Shown in pieces: positions 22,680 through 32,132 of a DNA stretch of 64,000 nucleotides; within the stretch, counting starts at the first letter, position 1, and every line of letters starts with the position of its first letter. Below the pieces are notes generated by a model, which worked only from the letters and a program-made list of their open reading frames with translations, did no database searches and had not been told where the DNA came from. The position numbers and the translations under genes are program-made. Origin of the DNA: Citrobacter amalonaticus (GTDB lineage: Bacteria > Pseudomonadota > Gammaproteobacteria > Enterobacterales > Enterobacteriaceae); assembly GCF_002918555.1 (NCBI RefSeq), contig NZ_PQMB01000001.1:682087-746086 (forward strand), read 5' to 3'.

Positions 22680-24346
22680 AGATGGCTTACCTGCGCCAGC
22701 AACTGTTGCAGGGTTTGCGCCCCGTCAGTCTCGTTAACCACCAGCTCTATCACCGTGGTGGCCGGTGTCCGCCATGCGCCAGCCAGCGCAGCGTCCAGCT
22801 CATCCCAGCTTTCCGGGCGATGATACGTGAGATTAAACATGGCGGCCGCATGTTCAAAATGGACATTTTGCGGCATCAGATAAAAACGTTCACGTTCGCT
22901 TTGCGGCGTGGGTAAAAGCGAGAAAATCTGCCCGCCGTTATTGTTCACCACAATCAGCACAAACGGCGCAGACACCTGGCGCAACAGCGCCAGCGCGTTG
23001 AGATCGTACAAAGCAGACAGATCGCCCACAATGGCCAGCGTCGATTTGGCGCTGGCACGCTGAACGCCCGCCGCCGTCGAGATTAAACCATCGATACCGC
23101 TGGCACCCCGGTTGCTGTAGACCGGATAGCCCGCGGGCAGCTGCGACAGCGCGTCTATCAGGCGGACCACCAGACTGTTGCCCACGAACAGCTGCCCCTG
23201 CTCCGGCAGATAGTCGCGAATACGGTGCGCCAGCTGTGCTTCGCCAAACGTATCACGACGCGCAGCCACCGCCTGCCACGACAGCTCCGCAAGGCGCGGG
23301 ATGTCGACGCACCAGGGCTGGCGTTTTTCTGCCGGATGCAGCGCCAGCCAGTCGGCGACCTTCGCCACCAGCCTGCGCCCGCGATGATGCGCGGGATCCA
23401 GGCAGCCTTCGATGTTGTCGATAATCCAGTACTCTTCCGGCTCACAGCTTGCCTGCCACTGCAGGAGACGTTTTCCGGTCAGGCTGCTGCCAAGCTGGAC
23501 GACAATCTGCGCACGCTGTAACTCGGTTATCGCTTTTGCATTTCCCAGCCAGAGATCGGCACAGGGCAACGGCTGACCGGTTTGTGACAGCACGTCGCCA
23601 ATCAGCGGCCACCCCAGCGTTTGCGCCCACTGAGCGACTTTTTTACCCTCTTCCGCGCTCATGCGACCGGCAACCACCACGCCGCGCTTTTGCCGCCAGA
23701 AGAACCAGTCGCGTTGTTTAACGCTCTCCAGCCGACGCGCTACGTGCAGCCAGGGTTTGTCGTCCTGCCACCAGTCCCCAGGACGCTGTTGCCAGGCCAG
23801 ACCGGTTTCGTCCATCTCTCCATACAGCGGCTCCGCGAACGGGCAGTTAATATGTACCGCCCCACCGTGCAGCGCGGCCAGGGCGTTGTCGATCGTCGAA
23901 ATCAGCCAGCTTGCCGGGATATCCTGCGTCGGGCGCGGTAGCGAAAGCGTTTGTGATGGATGCGAGGCAAACATCCCCGGCTGACGAATGGCCTGGTTCG
24001 CACCACAGTCAATCAGCTCTGGAGGCCTGTCCGCCGTCAGTAAAATCAGTTTTTCACCGGTCAACCCTGCTTCAATCAGCGCCGGATAGAGGTTCGCTAC
24101 CGCCGTACCGGAGGTAACAATGACCGCAACAGGCTGTTGACTGACCTTTGCCAGACCCAGCGCCAGGTGACCAAGACCCCGCTCATCAAAGTGAGTGTGA
24201 TGAATAAAGGCCGAGTTTTCCGCCGCCGCCAGTGTGAGCGGTGTCGAGCGAGAGCCAGGGGCAATGCAAACATGCCTGACGCCGTGGCGAGTTAATGCTT
24301 CCAGTATGACCGCCGCCCAGCGTCGGTTAAATGCGCTTACTGACAT
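22676..24346 (-). CDS. menD: SEPHCHC synthase MenD
   Basis: Product of 556 residues, a thiamine-diphosphate enzyme joining 2-oxoglutarate to isochorismate, the first committed menaquinone step. The N-terminal ThDP-Glu region reads [18 protein letters not shown]; the C-terminal ThDP/Mg motif starts at [14 protein letters not shown]. The ATG at 24346 gives the family N-terminus [11 protein letters not shown]; the frame is open to 24448 but upstream residues are not conserved. The 219-base gap to menF holds a boxC-like repeat. Confidence 0.95.
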   Translation of the reverse strand: MSVSAFNRRWAAVILEALTRHGVRHVCIAPGSRSTPLTLAAAENSAFIHHTHFDERGLGHLALGLAKVSQQPVAVIVTSGTAVANLYPALIEAGLTGEKLILLTADRPPELIDCGANQAIRQPGMFASHPSQTLSLPRPTQDIPASWLISTIDNALAALHGGAVHINCPFAEPLYGEMDETGLAWQQRPGDWWQDDKPWLHVARRLESVKQRDWFFWRQKRGVVVAGRMSAEEGKKVAQWAQTLGWPLIGDVLSQTGQPLPCADLWLGNAKAITELQRAQIVVQLGSSLTGKRLLQWQASCEPEEYWIIDNIEGCLDPAHHRGRRLVAKVADWLALHPAEKRQPWCVDIPRLAELSWQAVAARRDTFGEAQLAHRIRDYLPEQGQLFVGNSLVVRLIDALSQLPAGYPVYSNRGASGIDGLISTAAGVQRASAKSTLAIVGDLSALYDLNALALLRQVSAPFVLIVVNNNGGQIFSLLPTPQSERERFYLMPQNVHFEHAAAMFNLTYHRPESWDELDAALAGAWRTPATTVIELVVNETDGAQTLQQLLAQVSHL

Positions 24347-24422
24347 AAGTTGTCCGGTATCAATATTGCGACCAAGAGCCTGACCCATCAGGCTATTTTG
24401 CTTATCATTTCGAACCAGGTCC

Positions 24423-24476
24423 GCGCTCGCCATCCTCGCATACTGCATGTACGCTCCGGTGGCTGCGCGCTGTCCG
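24423..24476. repeat. BoxC-like palindromic repeat between menF and menD
   Basis: Reverse complement reads cggacagcgcgcagccacc, then ggagcgtaca, tgcagtatgc and gaggatggcgagcgc. It matches the repeats at 7122-7262 and 31930-32022. It sits in the men cluster spacer, 76 bases upstream of the menD start. The spacer 24347-24565 has no gene. Confidence 0.65.
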
Positions 24477-24565
24477 TGTTCAAACCGTCTGCGCCAATTA
24501 CGCCTGATGGGACAGGCTCCAAGTATAAAGATAAGAAATAATGGATCATTGATATGAGTCGGGAA

Positions 24566-25864
24566 TCAGGTTTCCATCTGTAATAAAGTACGCAGACCCG
24601 CCGCTTTGTTCTCAATTTCCTGCCATTCCTGCTCAGGATCTGAACCGCGAACAATCCCCGCCCCTGCGTACAAGCGCACCACGTTTTCAGTCACTTTGGC
24701 CGAACGTAACGAGACGCAAAATTCACTTTGTTGTAATGAGAGATACCCGGCTGAACCGGCATACCACTCACGTTCAAAAGGTTCATGCCGGGCAATAAAC
24801 GCTCGCGCCCGTTCACGAGGGATCCCCGCGACCGCCGCCGTCGGCTGAAGTTGCATCAAACAGAGCAGATCGTCCGCCTGGTTCAACGCCGTCCAGATAC
24901 AACGCCGCAGGTGCTGCACCTTACGCAGTCTGAGAACCTGCGGCGGCAGCACATCAAGTGAATGCGTACAGTTTTGCAGACGCTGGCAGATGTCTTCCAC
25001 CACCAGCATGTTTTCCCGCTGGTTTTTATCATCCTTCATCAGCCATTCGCCCAGTTGCCAGGCCTTATGGTCATCGGGATGGTTCGCCACCGTTCCCGCC
25101 AGCGCTTCTGTTCGCAGTGCGTCATCACGACGCCGCCAGAGGCGCTCAGGAGATGAGCCGAGAAATGCGCACCCGCCATTGAAAGCCATATAGAAATGAT
25201 AGCAGTTCAGGTTCAAACGACGGCTGGACGCCATCACTGCCGCAGCATTTACCGGGCGAGAAAACTGCAAGTCGGTGGCCCGTGCCAGCACCACTTTCTC
25301 GAGTTGCTCTTCGGCAATGGTTCGCGTAGCCCGTTGAATCAACCCGACCCAGCCACGTTTATCCGGCCAGTGTTTTTCATCGGTTAACGTCAGACGTAAC
25401 GCAGGCAGAGGCCTGACGCCAGCCAGCGCGGACAGAAAGGTTGCCGCCAGAGCGGCATCTTCTCGTAACGAAACCTCACTGCACAGATGCAAACGTAATA
25501 TCGCCACCCCCGCGCTGCGCCGCCACTCAAGACGCGGCAGAAGTAAATGGCCCTGACGCGGCTCAAACGCGTTCAGCCCCCAGATCCGCAGATCGGGCTG
25601 CTGTTCATGCTGGCGAAGAAACTGCTGCGCCTGCTCAAGGGAAGAGAACGTTTTAACGGCGCCAAGTACGGCCGCTTCTTCGTCACCGTTACGTTGTTGC
25701 CAGTAGAATTGCGGGTAACAGGGCTGGCTTGCCAGCCAGCTCAACGCATCGAAAGCATCGTTAAGGGGGAAAGGGACGTCAAAGACACGAATTCCAGGTG
25801 CGGCCGGTATCGCGCGCGACAACAAGCGCGACAGATTTTCCAGCGCAGTAGTGAGTGAATACAC
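24566..25864 (-). CDS. menF: Menaquinone-specific isochorismate synthase
   Basis: Product of 432 residues in the chorismate-utilising family. It converts chorismate to isochorismate. Conserved elements are EEQLEKVVLARATDLQF (catalytic Lys region), FLGSSPERLWRR, TEALAGTV and the C-terminal RLYAGAGIVRGSDPEQEW. First gene of the men cluster on the minus strand; a promoter should lie at 25865-25957. The 219-base spacer to menD may allow separate expression. Confidence 0.95.
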   Translation of the reverse strand: MYSLTTALENLSRLLSRAIPAAPGIRVFDVPFPLNDAFDALSWLASQPCYPQFYWQQRNGDEEAAVLGAVKTFSSLEQAQQFLRQHEQQPDLRIWGLNAFEPRQGHLLLPRLEWRRSAGVAILRLHLCSEVSLREDAALAATFLSALAGVRPLPALRLTLTDEKHWPDKRGWVGLIQRATRTIAEEQLEKVVLARATDLQFSRPVNAAAVMASSRRLNLNCYHFYMAFNGGCAFLGSSPERLWRRRDDALRTEALAGTVANHPDDHKAWQLGEWLMKDDKNQRENMLVVEDICQRLQNCTHSLDVLPPQVLRLRKVQHLRRCIWTALNQADDLLCLMQLQPTAAVAGIPRERARAFIARHEPFEREWYAGSAGYLSLQQSEFCVSLRSAKVTENVVRLYAGAGIVRGSDPEQEWQEIENKAAGLRTLLQMET

Positions 25865-25957
25865 GCGGACCTCTCCCTGTTAAAAACCTCGCATTATACG
25901 GGGTACTGCGGCAAAAGCAGTACCCTCATTTAGGGAGGAAAGGCGAATCCGCTCAGA

Positions 25958-26263
25958 TTATCGCCGGGCAAGCAGGAGTCCCAGCACCAGGCCTACAGTT
26001 GCACCCACGCCAATTCCCTGCCAGGGTTTTTCATGAACATAGTCGTCTGCACGATAAGCCGCCTGCTTTGCGCGATAGTAATAGCTGTCCGAAGCGTGGC
26101 TCACACGGCTCTTAACCTCTTCCAGCGCCTGTTCCGCTCGTGCCTTTAGCTCAATATATTTTTGGTCGGCAGGATCGCCGGAGGAGCGCAGAACCTCTGC
26201 TAACGTTTCACTCAGAAGTTCCAGGTCATCATCGATACGTGAGTCGCCAAATTGATATGACAT
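25958..26263 (-). CDS. elaB: Inner-membrane tail-anchored protein ElaB (DUF883 family)
   Basis: Product of 101 residues. A long charged helical part is followed by one C-terminal membrane helix, GIGVGATVGLVLGLLLARR. This is the DUF883 layout of YqjD, ElaB and YgaM, tail-anchored, ribosome-associated proteins made in stationary phase in E. coli. The start codon has gagaac upstream and matches the family N-terminus. Monocistronic by spacing. Confidence 0.92.
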   Translation of the reverse strand: MSYQFGDSRIDDDLELLSETLAEVLRSSGDPADQKYIELKARAEQALEEVKSRVSHASDSYYYRAKQAAYRADDYVHEKPWQGIGVGATVGLVLGLLLARR

Positions 26264-26316
26264 ATTTGTTCTCCATTAGGGTAAACCTGCCCATAACTAT
26301 AGACAATAGTTATGGG

Positions 26317-26778
26317 TTACGCCCGATTCGCTTCGCGCACCATGCCGATATGCGCAATGCCATCCTCGTCGTAAACGTCAGTCACCGGCACAAAACCAAA
26401 ATAGGCGTAAAAGGCTTGCAGATGCGCCTGCGCCCCCAGATATAACGCCTTACCAGGCCAGTGCTGCTCACAAGAACGTAGCGTTTGCGCCATTAGCTGC
26501 TGACCCAGCTTCGCCCCGCGCAGCGCCTCGCTGACAATTACCCGACCAATGACAACGGGCTCTAATTCGTCGGCGCTTTTCAGAATCCTCGCATACGCCA
26601 CCAGTTCGTCATTATGCCAGCCAAGGATATGCCGGTTTTCCCCCGCCAGGTCATCGCCGTCAACATCCTGATAAGGGCAGTGCTGCTCCACCACAAATAC
26701 CTCGCAGCGCAGTTTCAGTAAGGCATACAGTTGCGGGACCGTTAATTCTGAATGATGAAGATCTTGCCAGATAATCAT
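26317..26778 (-). CDS. elaA: GNAT-family acetyltransferase ElaA
   Basis: Product of 153 residues. It begins MIIWQDLHHSELTVPQLYALL and contains the GNAT acetyl-CoA loop in VSEALRGAKLGQQLM, followed by AQAHLQAFYAYFGF. Substrate unknown. Divergent from rbn with a 65-base gap that must contain both promoters. Confidence 0.92.
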   Translation of the reverse strand: MIIWQDLHHSELTVPQLYALLKLRCEVFVVEQHCPYQDVDGDDLAGENRHILGWHNDELVAYARILKSADELEPVVIGRVIVSEALRGAKLGQQLMAQTLRSCEQHWPGKALYLGAQAHLQAFYAYFGFVPVTDVYDEDGIAHIGMVREANRA

Positions 26779-26843
26779 AGAGCGCTCCTTTTCCGTGTTA
26801 GCCTTATACTAGTCCGGTTACTTTTCAAAAGTGTAATGAAATA

Positions 26844-27761
26844 ATGGAATTCATATTCTTAGGCACCTCCGCAGGCGTTCCCACGCGGACGCGAAACGTC
26901 ACGGCGATGTTGTTAAATCTGCAACACCCGACCCACGCAGGGCTGTGGTTGTTTGACTGCGGCGAAGGCACCCAGCATCAGATGCTGAGTACCGCCTTTA
27001 ATCCCGGCAAGCTCGATCGCATTTTTATCAGCCATCTGCATGGTGACCATCTGTTCGGTTTACCGGGGCTGCTGTGCAGCCGCTCAATGGCCGGTAACGT
27101 CCAGCAGCTAACAATATACGGCCCGAAAGGGATCCGTGAATTCACCGAAACGACCTTGCGTCTCAGCGGATCCTGGACCGATTATCCGCTGGAGATCATC
27201 GAAATCACCGCAGGTGAGATTGTCGACGACGGCCTGCGTAAAGTAACGGCGTACCCGCTGGAGCATCCGCTGGAGTGCTACGGCTATCGCGTCCAGGAAC
27301 ATGACAAGCCCGGTGCCCTGGATGCCAGTGCGTTAAAAACGGCGGGGGTGAAGCCAGGCCCTCTGTTTCAGGAGCTGAAAGCCGGAAAAACGGTGACGCT
27401 GGCAGATGGTCGCATTATTAACGGTGCGGATTTCCTGGGTCCCTCCACGCCGGGTAAATCGGTGGCGATTTTCGGGGATACCGCCCCCTGTGCTTACGCG
27501 GTGGAACTGGCGAAAGGGGTCGATGTCATGGTTCACGAAGCCACGCTGGACACCGCAATGGAAGAAAAAGCCAACAGTCGCGGCCACAGCTCCACGCGTC
27601 AGGCCGCGCTTCTCGCGCACGACGCCGGAGTGGGTAAACTTATCATCACCCATGTGAGTTCCCGCTACGATGAACGAGGCTGTCAGCGCCTGCTCGAAGA
27701 GTGTCGCGCCATCTTTCCCGAAACCGAACTGGCAAATGATTTTGCCGTTTTCACGATTTAG
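26844..27761 (+). CDS. rbn: Ribonuclease BN / RNase Z
   Basis: Product of 305 residues in the metallo-beta-lactamase fold. The zinc motif is [13 protein letters not shown], further ligands are in AIFGDTAPC and in the C-terminal GHSSTRQAA and ITHVSSRY. In E. coli, RNase BN (ElaC) has exo- and endoribonuclease activity and can mature tRNA 3' ends. The gene ends 64 bases before the cheV start, and the cheV promoter sits immediately after its stop. Confidence 0.95.
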   Translation: MEFIFLGTSAGVPTRTRNVTAMLLNLQHPTHAGLWLFDCGEGTQHQMLSTAFNPGKLDRIFISHLHGDHLFGLPGLLCSRSMAGNVQQLTIYGPKGIREFTETTLRLSGSWTDYPLEIIEITAGEIVDDGLRKVTAYPLEHPLECYGYRVQEHDKPGALDASALKTAGVKPGPLFQELKAGKTVTLADGRIINGADFLGPSTPGKSVAIFGDTAPCAYAVELAKGVDVMVHEATLDTAMEEKANSRGHSSTRQAALLAHDAGVGKLIITHVSSRYDERGCQRLLEECRAIFPETELANDFAVFTI

Positions 27762-27764
27762 CGC

Positions 27765-27791
27765 TTCATTTTTTATCCTCTGTGCCGATAA
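27765..27791 (+). promoter_or_regulatory. Sigma-28 (FliA) promoter for cheV
   Basis: A perfect -10 element gccgataa (27784-27791) is preceded, 11 bases upstream, by ttcatttt (27765-27772), 5 of 8 matches to the -35 consensus TAAAGTTT. It lies 35 bases before the cheV ATG. This fits class 3 flagellar control of a chemotaxis gene located outside the flagellar regions. Confidence 0.75.
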
Positions 27792-27825
27792 CTGTTTAAA
27801 GGTTAGCCTTCACACTGAGGACCGC

Positions 27826-28830
27826 ATGGACAATTTCCAGAAAGATATTGATGACAGGGCGAACCTGACCCTGTCTAACCGCTTTGAACTGCTGTTGTTT
27901 CGACTCGGTACATCGCTCCAGGAACAGAAATCAGAACTATTTGGCATTAACGTCTTTAAGTTACGCGAAATTGTGCCAATGCCCACATTCACGCGCCCGG
28001 CGGGGATGAAATCGCCACTGCTGGGAATGGTTAACATCCGCGACCAGGTCATCCCGGTTATAGACCTCCCGGCAGTCGCCGGTTGCAAGCCAGAGAGTGG
28101 ACTGAATATTCTGTTAATCACTGAATATGCCCGTAGCGTTCAGGCGTTCGCCGTGGAGTCAGTAGAAAACATTATGCGCCTCGACTGGCAGCAGGTGCAT
28201 ACGGCGGAGAAAGCCGTCAATGGTCGCTATATCACCAGCATTGCCTGCCTGGATGAAGATAAAGAGACCAATAATCTGGCGCTGGTGCTCGACGTTGAGC
28301 AGATTCTCTACGATATCGTACCGTCGAGCCACGATCTGCGCGCCACAAACCTGAAGGCCAACAAGTTCAATATCACCCCTGGGGCGGTGGCGATTGTGGC
28401 GGAAGATTCTAAAGTTGCCCGTGCTATGCTAGCGAAAGGTCTGAATGCGATGGAAATCCCGCATCAGATGCACGTGACCGGAAAAGATGCGTGGGAGAAA
28501 ATCCAGCGACTGGCCAAAGAAGCCGAAGCGGAAGGCATACCGATTAATGAGAAGATCGCGCTGGTGCTGACAGATCTTGAAATGCCAGAGATGGATGGCT
28601 TCACCCTCACCCGCAAAATCAAAACCGACGAGCGACTGAAAAATATCCCGGTGGTGATCCACTCGTCCCTTTCCGGTAGCGCGAACGAAGATCACGTACG
28701 TAAGGTTAAAGCGGATGGCTACGTGGCGAAGTTTGAGATTAACGAGCTGTCTTCGGTGCTTAAGGAAGTAATGGAACGCGCGGAACAAAGCGCCAGCGGG
28801 TCGCTGGTAAGCCGTCAGTTGCTGAACTAA
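27826..28830 (+). CDS. cheV: Chemotaxis coupling protein CheV
   Basis: Product of 334 residues. A CheW-like coupling domain (about 15-170; NRFELLLFRLG, NVFKLREIVPMP, GMVNIRDQVIPVIDL) is joined to a receiver domain (about 185-320). The phospho-acceptor is Asp250 in VLTDLEMPEMDGF, with acidic VAEDSK upstream and Lys in DGYVAKF. CheV links receptors to CheA and tunes signalling by its phosphorylation. Present here in Salmonella and relatives, absent from E. coli K-12. The ATG at 27826 is chosen because it gives the family N-terminus; the open frame begins within rbn. A strong terminator follows. Confidence 0.95.
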   Translation: MDNFQKDIDDRANLTLSNRFELLLFRLGTSLQEQKSELFGINVFKLREIVPMPTFTRPAGMKSPLLGMVNIRDQVIPVIDLPAVAGCKPESGLNILLITEYARSVQAFAVESVENIMRLDWQQVHTAEKAVNGRYITSIACLDEDKETNNLALVLDVEQILYDIVPSSHDLRATNLKANKFNITPGAVAIVAEDSKVARAMLAKGLNAMEIPHQMHVTGKDAWEKIQRLAKEAEAEGIPINEKIALVLTDLEMPEMDGFTLTRKIKTDERLKNIPVVIHSSLSGSANEDHVRKVKADGYVAKFEINELSSVLKEVMERAEQSASGSLVSRQLLN

Positions 28831-28846
28831 GTTTTTGGCAGGACAT

Positions 28847-28873
28847 AAAAAAACCCGCGATGCGGGTTTTTTT
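28847..28873. terminator. Bidirectional terminator between cheV and nuoN
   Basis: aaaaaaacccgc, loop gat, gcgggttttttt forms a short GC stem flanked by seven A and seven T. It serves cheV on the plus strand and the nuo operon (nuoN stop at 28889) on the minus strand. Confidence 0.9.
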
Positions 28874-28888
28874 GTTTCTGCATTTCGC

Positions 28889-30346
28889 TTACATCAGCGG
28901 CATCGCTAACTGCACAATGCTGATCAACGGTTGCGGGTAGACACCCAGAATCAATACCAGCAGCGCCGAGATGAGTACCACGATACCGCCCGCGCTGTAC
29001 TGCCAGTTAGATGGCGCATCGCGATTCAGCTGCTGCGGCGCACTCAGATAGAGACTCACAGCAACGCGCAGGTAGTAGTACAAACCAATCGCCGAGCCAA
29101 CCACCACGGCAGCCACCAGCCACCACAGGTTAGCCTGCACACCGACAGCCAGCACGTAGAACTTACCGATAAAGCCCAGGGTCATCGGGATCCCCGCCAG
29201 AGACAGCATCATCACCGTCATTACCGCAGCAAGAATCGGACGATGCCAGAACAGACCGCGGTAGGAGAACAGAGAATCCGCATCCGGACCACGGTACGGG
29301 CTGGACATCAGGCTGACCACGCCGAACGCGCCAAGGCTGCTGAACAGGTAGCCTGCCAGGTAGACACCCACCGCTTCCATCGACATCTCACCGCTCTGCA
29401 GAGCGATCAGCGCCACCATCAGGTAGCCGAGGTGAGAGATAGAGGAGTAACCGAGCAGACGTTTGATGTTGGTCTGGCTCAGCGCCATCAGGTTACCAAA
29501 GATGATAGACGCAAAGGCAATCACACCCAGCACTATGCGTACTGCTTCGCTGTCGCCAACCGGCGCGTACAGGAACAGACGCATCACCACACCGAAGATA
29601 GCGATTTTGCTCGCCGTCGCCAGGAAGGTGGATACCGGAGCAGGGGCACCCTGGTAAACGTCCGGGGTCCACAGGTGGAACGGCACCAGCGAGAGCTTGA
29701 AGCCCAGGCCAACAATCATCATGCCAAAGCCCGCCAGCAGCAGCGGCTCGTTCAGCATACCGTCGCTGAGGCTCTTACCGATCGCAACAAACGACAGGTT
29801 GCCGGACTGCGCGTACACCAGCGCCATACCGAACAGCAGGAAGGAAGAGGCGGCGGCAGACAGGATGGTATATTTGATACTGGCTTCCAGCGAGCGTTTC
29901 TGACGGAAAGCGTAACCGACCAGACCAAACAGCGGCAGAGAGATAAGCTCGATACCGAGGAACAGCGCCGCCAGGTGGTTGGCGTTAGCCAGAAGAATAC
30001 CGCCCAGCGCGGCAATCAGCACCAGCAGGTAGAACTCTTCCCGGTTGTCGTCGTAGCCTTCCAGCCACGGGTAGGCAAAGGTACAGGTGGCAAGACTCGC
30101 CAGCAGCACCAGCCCGGTGTAGAGCATGGCAAAACCGTCGACCCGCATCAGCGGGGTGACGTCCATGGCGCCAGCCTGGCCTACGAACCAGAGCGAAACC
30201 AGCGCAGCGTTAAGCCCAATGACCGACAGCGTGGCATTGAGGAAGTGATTGCGTCGCCACGCAATGGAGAGCATCACAACCACCACCGTCAAGCCGACGA
30301 TCAGCAGCGGTAGCAGCGCAATCAGGTGTTGTGGAGTTATTGTCAT
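28889..30346 (-). CDS. nuoN: NADH-quinone oxidoreductase subunit N
   Basis: Product of 485 residues, an antiporter-like membrane subunit of complex I with 14 predicted helices. The conserved Glu and Lys of the proton channel lie in [13 protein letters not shown] and [17 protein letters not shown]; the [18 protein letters not shown] loop is diagnostic. Last gene of the nuo operon, followed by a bidirectional terminator. Six bases separate it from nuoM. Confidence 0.97.
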   Translation of the reverse strand: MTITPQHLIALLPLLIVGLTVVVVMLSIAWRRNHFLNATLSVIGLNAALVSLWFVGQAGAMDVTPLMRVDGFAMLYTGLVLLASLATCTFAYPWLEGYDDNREEFYLLVLIAALGGILLANANHLAALFLGIELISLPLFGLVGYAFRQKRSLEASIKYTILSAAASSFLLFGMALVYAQSGNLSFVAIGKSLSDGMLNEPLLLAGFGMMIVGLGFKLSLVPFHLWTPDVYQGAPAPVSTFLATASKIAIFGVVMRLFLYAPVGDSEAVRIVLGVIAFASIIFGNLMALSQTNIKRLLGYSSISHLGYLMVALIALQSGEMSMEAVGVYLAGYLFSSLGAFGVVSLMSSPYRGPDADSLFSYRGLFWHRPILAAVMTVMMLSLAGIPMTLGFIGKFYVLAVGVQANLWWLVAAVVVGSAIGLYYYLRVAVSLYLSAPQQLNRDAPSNWQYSAGGIVVLISALLVLILGVYPQPLISIVQLAMPLM

Positions 30347-30352
30347 GGCGAT

Positions 30353-31882
30353 TTACGGCCTTGTAGTAGTAACGGAATTAACAAACCACTGCTGGATGTT
30401 GCTCATCGCAGAATGCGAGGTATCCAGAATCGGCTGCGGATAGAAGCCAAGCAGTACCAGGAGCACGACCAGCAACAGGATGATAAACAGCTCACGCAGC
30501 GACATCCCTGGCAGTTCAACACTGGCAATCTGGCTCTTCGCCTTACCAAAGTAAGCGCGATGCAGCATCGCCAGCGAGTAAACAGAAGCAAATACCAGAC
30601 CAAATGTCGAGATCACGGTAATGACCGGAACCACCTGGTAGCTGCCGAACAGAATCATAAATTCGCCAACAAAGTTACCGGTACCCGGCATACCCAGCGT
30701 ACACACTGCGAAGAACATCGACAGCGCCGGCAACCATTTCATTTTGCCCCACAGGCCGCCCATCATACGCATATCACGGGTATGCAGGCGTTCGTACAGC
30801 TGACCACACAGAATGAACAGACCGGCTGCGGACAGGCCGTGCGCGATCATCTGAATAACCGCACCCTGGTATGCCAGCTGGCTACCGGTGTAGATGGCAA
30901 TCAGCACGAAGCCCATGTGGGATACGGAGGTGTAGGCTATCAGACGTTTGATGTCGTACTGATTAAAGGCCATCCACGCGCCGTAGAAGATGCCGATAAC
31001 GCCAAGCCACATTGCAACAGGTGCAAACTCCGCCGACGCGTTCGGGAACAGCGGCAGGGAGAAGCGCAGCAGACCGTAGGCCGCGGTTTTCAGCAATATA
31101 CCGGCCAGGTCAACGGAACCTGCTGTCGGCGCCTGAGAGTGCGCATCCGGCAACCAGCCGTGCAGCGGAACCACCGGCATTTTCACCGCGAAAGCGATGA
31201 AGAAGCCCAGCATCAGCAGGTATTCCACGCCGTGGGACATCGGAGTATTCAGCAATTCTTCATAGTTGAAAGTCCACACGCCGGTCGCTTTGTAGTGCAC
31301 AAACACCAGCGCCAGGATGGCAATCAACATCACCAGACCACTCGCCTGGGTATAAATGAAGAACTTGGTTGCTGCCGTGATACGCGTTTTACCGTCAGAG
31401 GCTTTATGCCCCCACAGCGCGATCAGGAAGTACATCGGCACCAGCATCATTTCCCAGAAGAAGAAGAACAGGAACATGTCAATGGCAAGGAACACGCCGA
31501 TAACGCCACCCAGGATCCACATCAGGTTCAGGTGGAAAAAGCCCTGGTATTTTTCGATTTCATTCCAGGAGCAAAGTACCGCCAGAACGCCAAGCAGGCC
31601 GGTCAGCACCACCATCAGCAGCGACAAGCCATCGATAGCTAAATGGATAGAGATGCCAAAACGCGGGATCCACGGCAGGACAAATTCAGACTGCCATTGA
31701 GGAATACCGGCAGATTGCGTCAGTGAATAGCAGCCCTGCATCCACAGTTGCAGGCCAAGCGCCAGCGTCAGCCCCATGGTAATCAGCGCGATCCAACGCG
31801 GCACCTTCACGCCAAAGCGTTCGGTCTGCCAGCACAGGAAGCCACCGATAAAGGGGATTAATATCAACCAGGGTAATAACAT
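30353..31882 (-). CDS. nuoM: NADH-quinone oxidoreductase subunit M
   Basis: Product of 509 residues, antiporter-like proton-pumping subunit with 14 helices. The motif FFFFFWEMMLVPMYFLIALW holds the channel Glu, and VPLHGWLPDAHSQAPTAGSV is the conserved TM7-8 loop. It starts 250 bases after the nuoL stop, an unusually large gap for this operon, filled by repeats. Confidence 0.97.
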   Translation of the reverse strand: MLLPWLILIPFIGGFLCWQTERFGVKVPRWIALITMGLTLALGLQLWMQGCYSLTQSAGIPQWQSEFVLPWIPRFGISIHLAIDGLSLLMVVLTGLLGVLAVLCSWNEIEKYQGFFHLNLMWILGGVIGVFLAIDMFLFFFFWEMMLVPMYFLIALWGHKASDGKTRITAATKFFIYTQASGLVMLIAILALVFVHYKATGVWTFNYEELLNTPMSHGVEYLLMLGFFIAFAVKMPVVPLHGWLPDAHSQAPTAGSVDLAGILLKTAAYGLLRFSLPLFPNASAEFAPVAMWLGVIGIFYGAWMAFNQYDIKRLIAYTSVSHMGFVLIAIYTGSQLAYQGAVIQMIAHGLSAAGLFILCGQLYERLHTRDMRMMGGLWGKMKWLPALSMFFAVCTLGMPGTGNFVGEFMILFGSYQVVPVITVISTFGLVFASVYSLAMLHRAYFGKAKSQIASVELPGMSLRELFIILLLVVLLVLLGFYPQPILDTSHSAMSNIQQWFVNSVTTTRP

Positions 31883-31929
31883 AGCTAAGTATGTCCCTTA
31901 TATTTACTCCTGCTCAGGCTATCTCACTC

Positions 31930-32022
31930 GTCAGCCCAAATCCCGGCAGTGCTCGCAATCCTCACGCACTTCAGTACGCTCCGGTTGCTCTGCGCTGGCG
32001 GTATTCGGTCTGACTTCGCCGA
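31930..32022. repeat. BoxC-like palindromic repeat between nuoL and nuoM
   Basis: Ends gtcagcccaaat and attcggtctgac are imperfect inverted copies. The centre (31951-32002) has gctcgcaatcctcacg and gtacgctccggttgctctgc, reverse-complementary to the repeats at 7122 and matching that at 24423. It lies inside the nuo operon and is therefore transcribed. Confidence 0.7.
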
Positions 32023-32081
32023 TGACGCCTGTACTTCAGGAACAGATTTTCAACGAATTCTAAAAATTATTTTGGGTTTGT

Positions 32082-32110
32082 AGGCCGGATAAGCGTAGCG
32101 CCATCCGGCA
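32082..32110. repeat. REP element between nuoL and nuoM
   Basis: gccggat (32084-32090) pairs with atccggc (32103-32109) around aagcgtagcgcc, a classical enterobacterial REP unit preceded by tgta. It starts about 24 bases beyond the nuoL stop on the transcribed minus strand and may protect upstream nuo mRNA from 3' decay. Confidence 0.85.
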
Positions 32111-32132
32111 GTCGTTCATCCAGCCAACAAAC

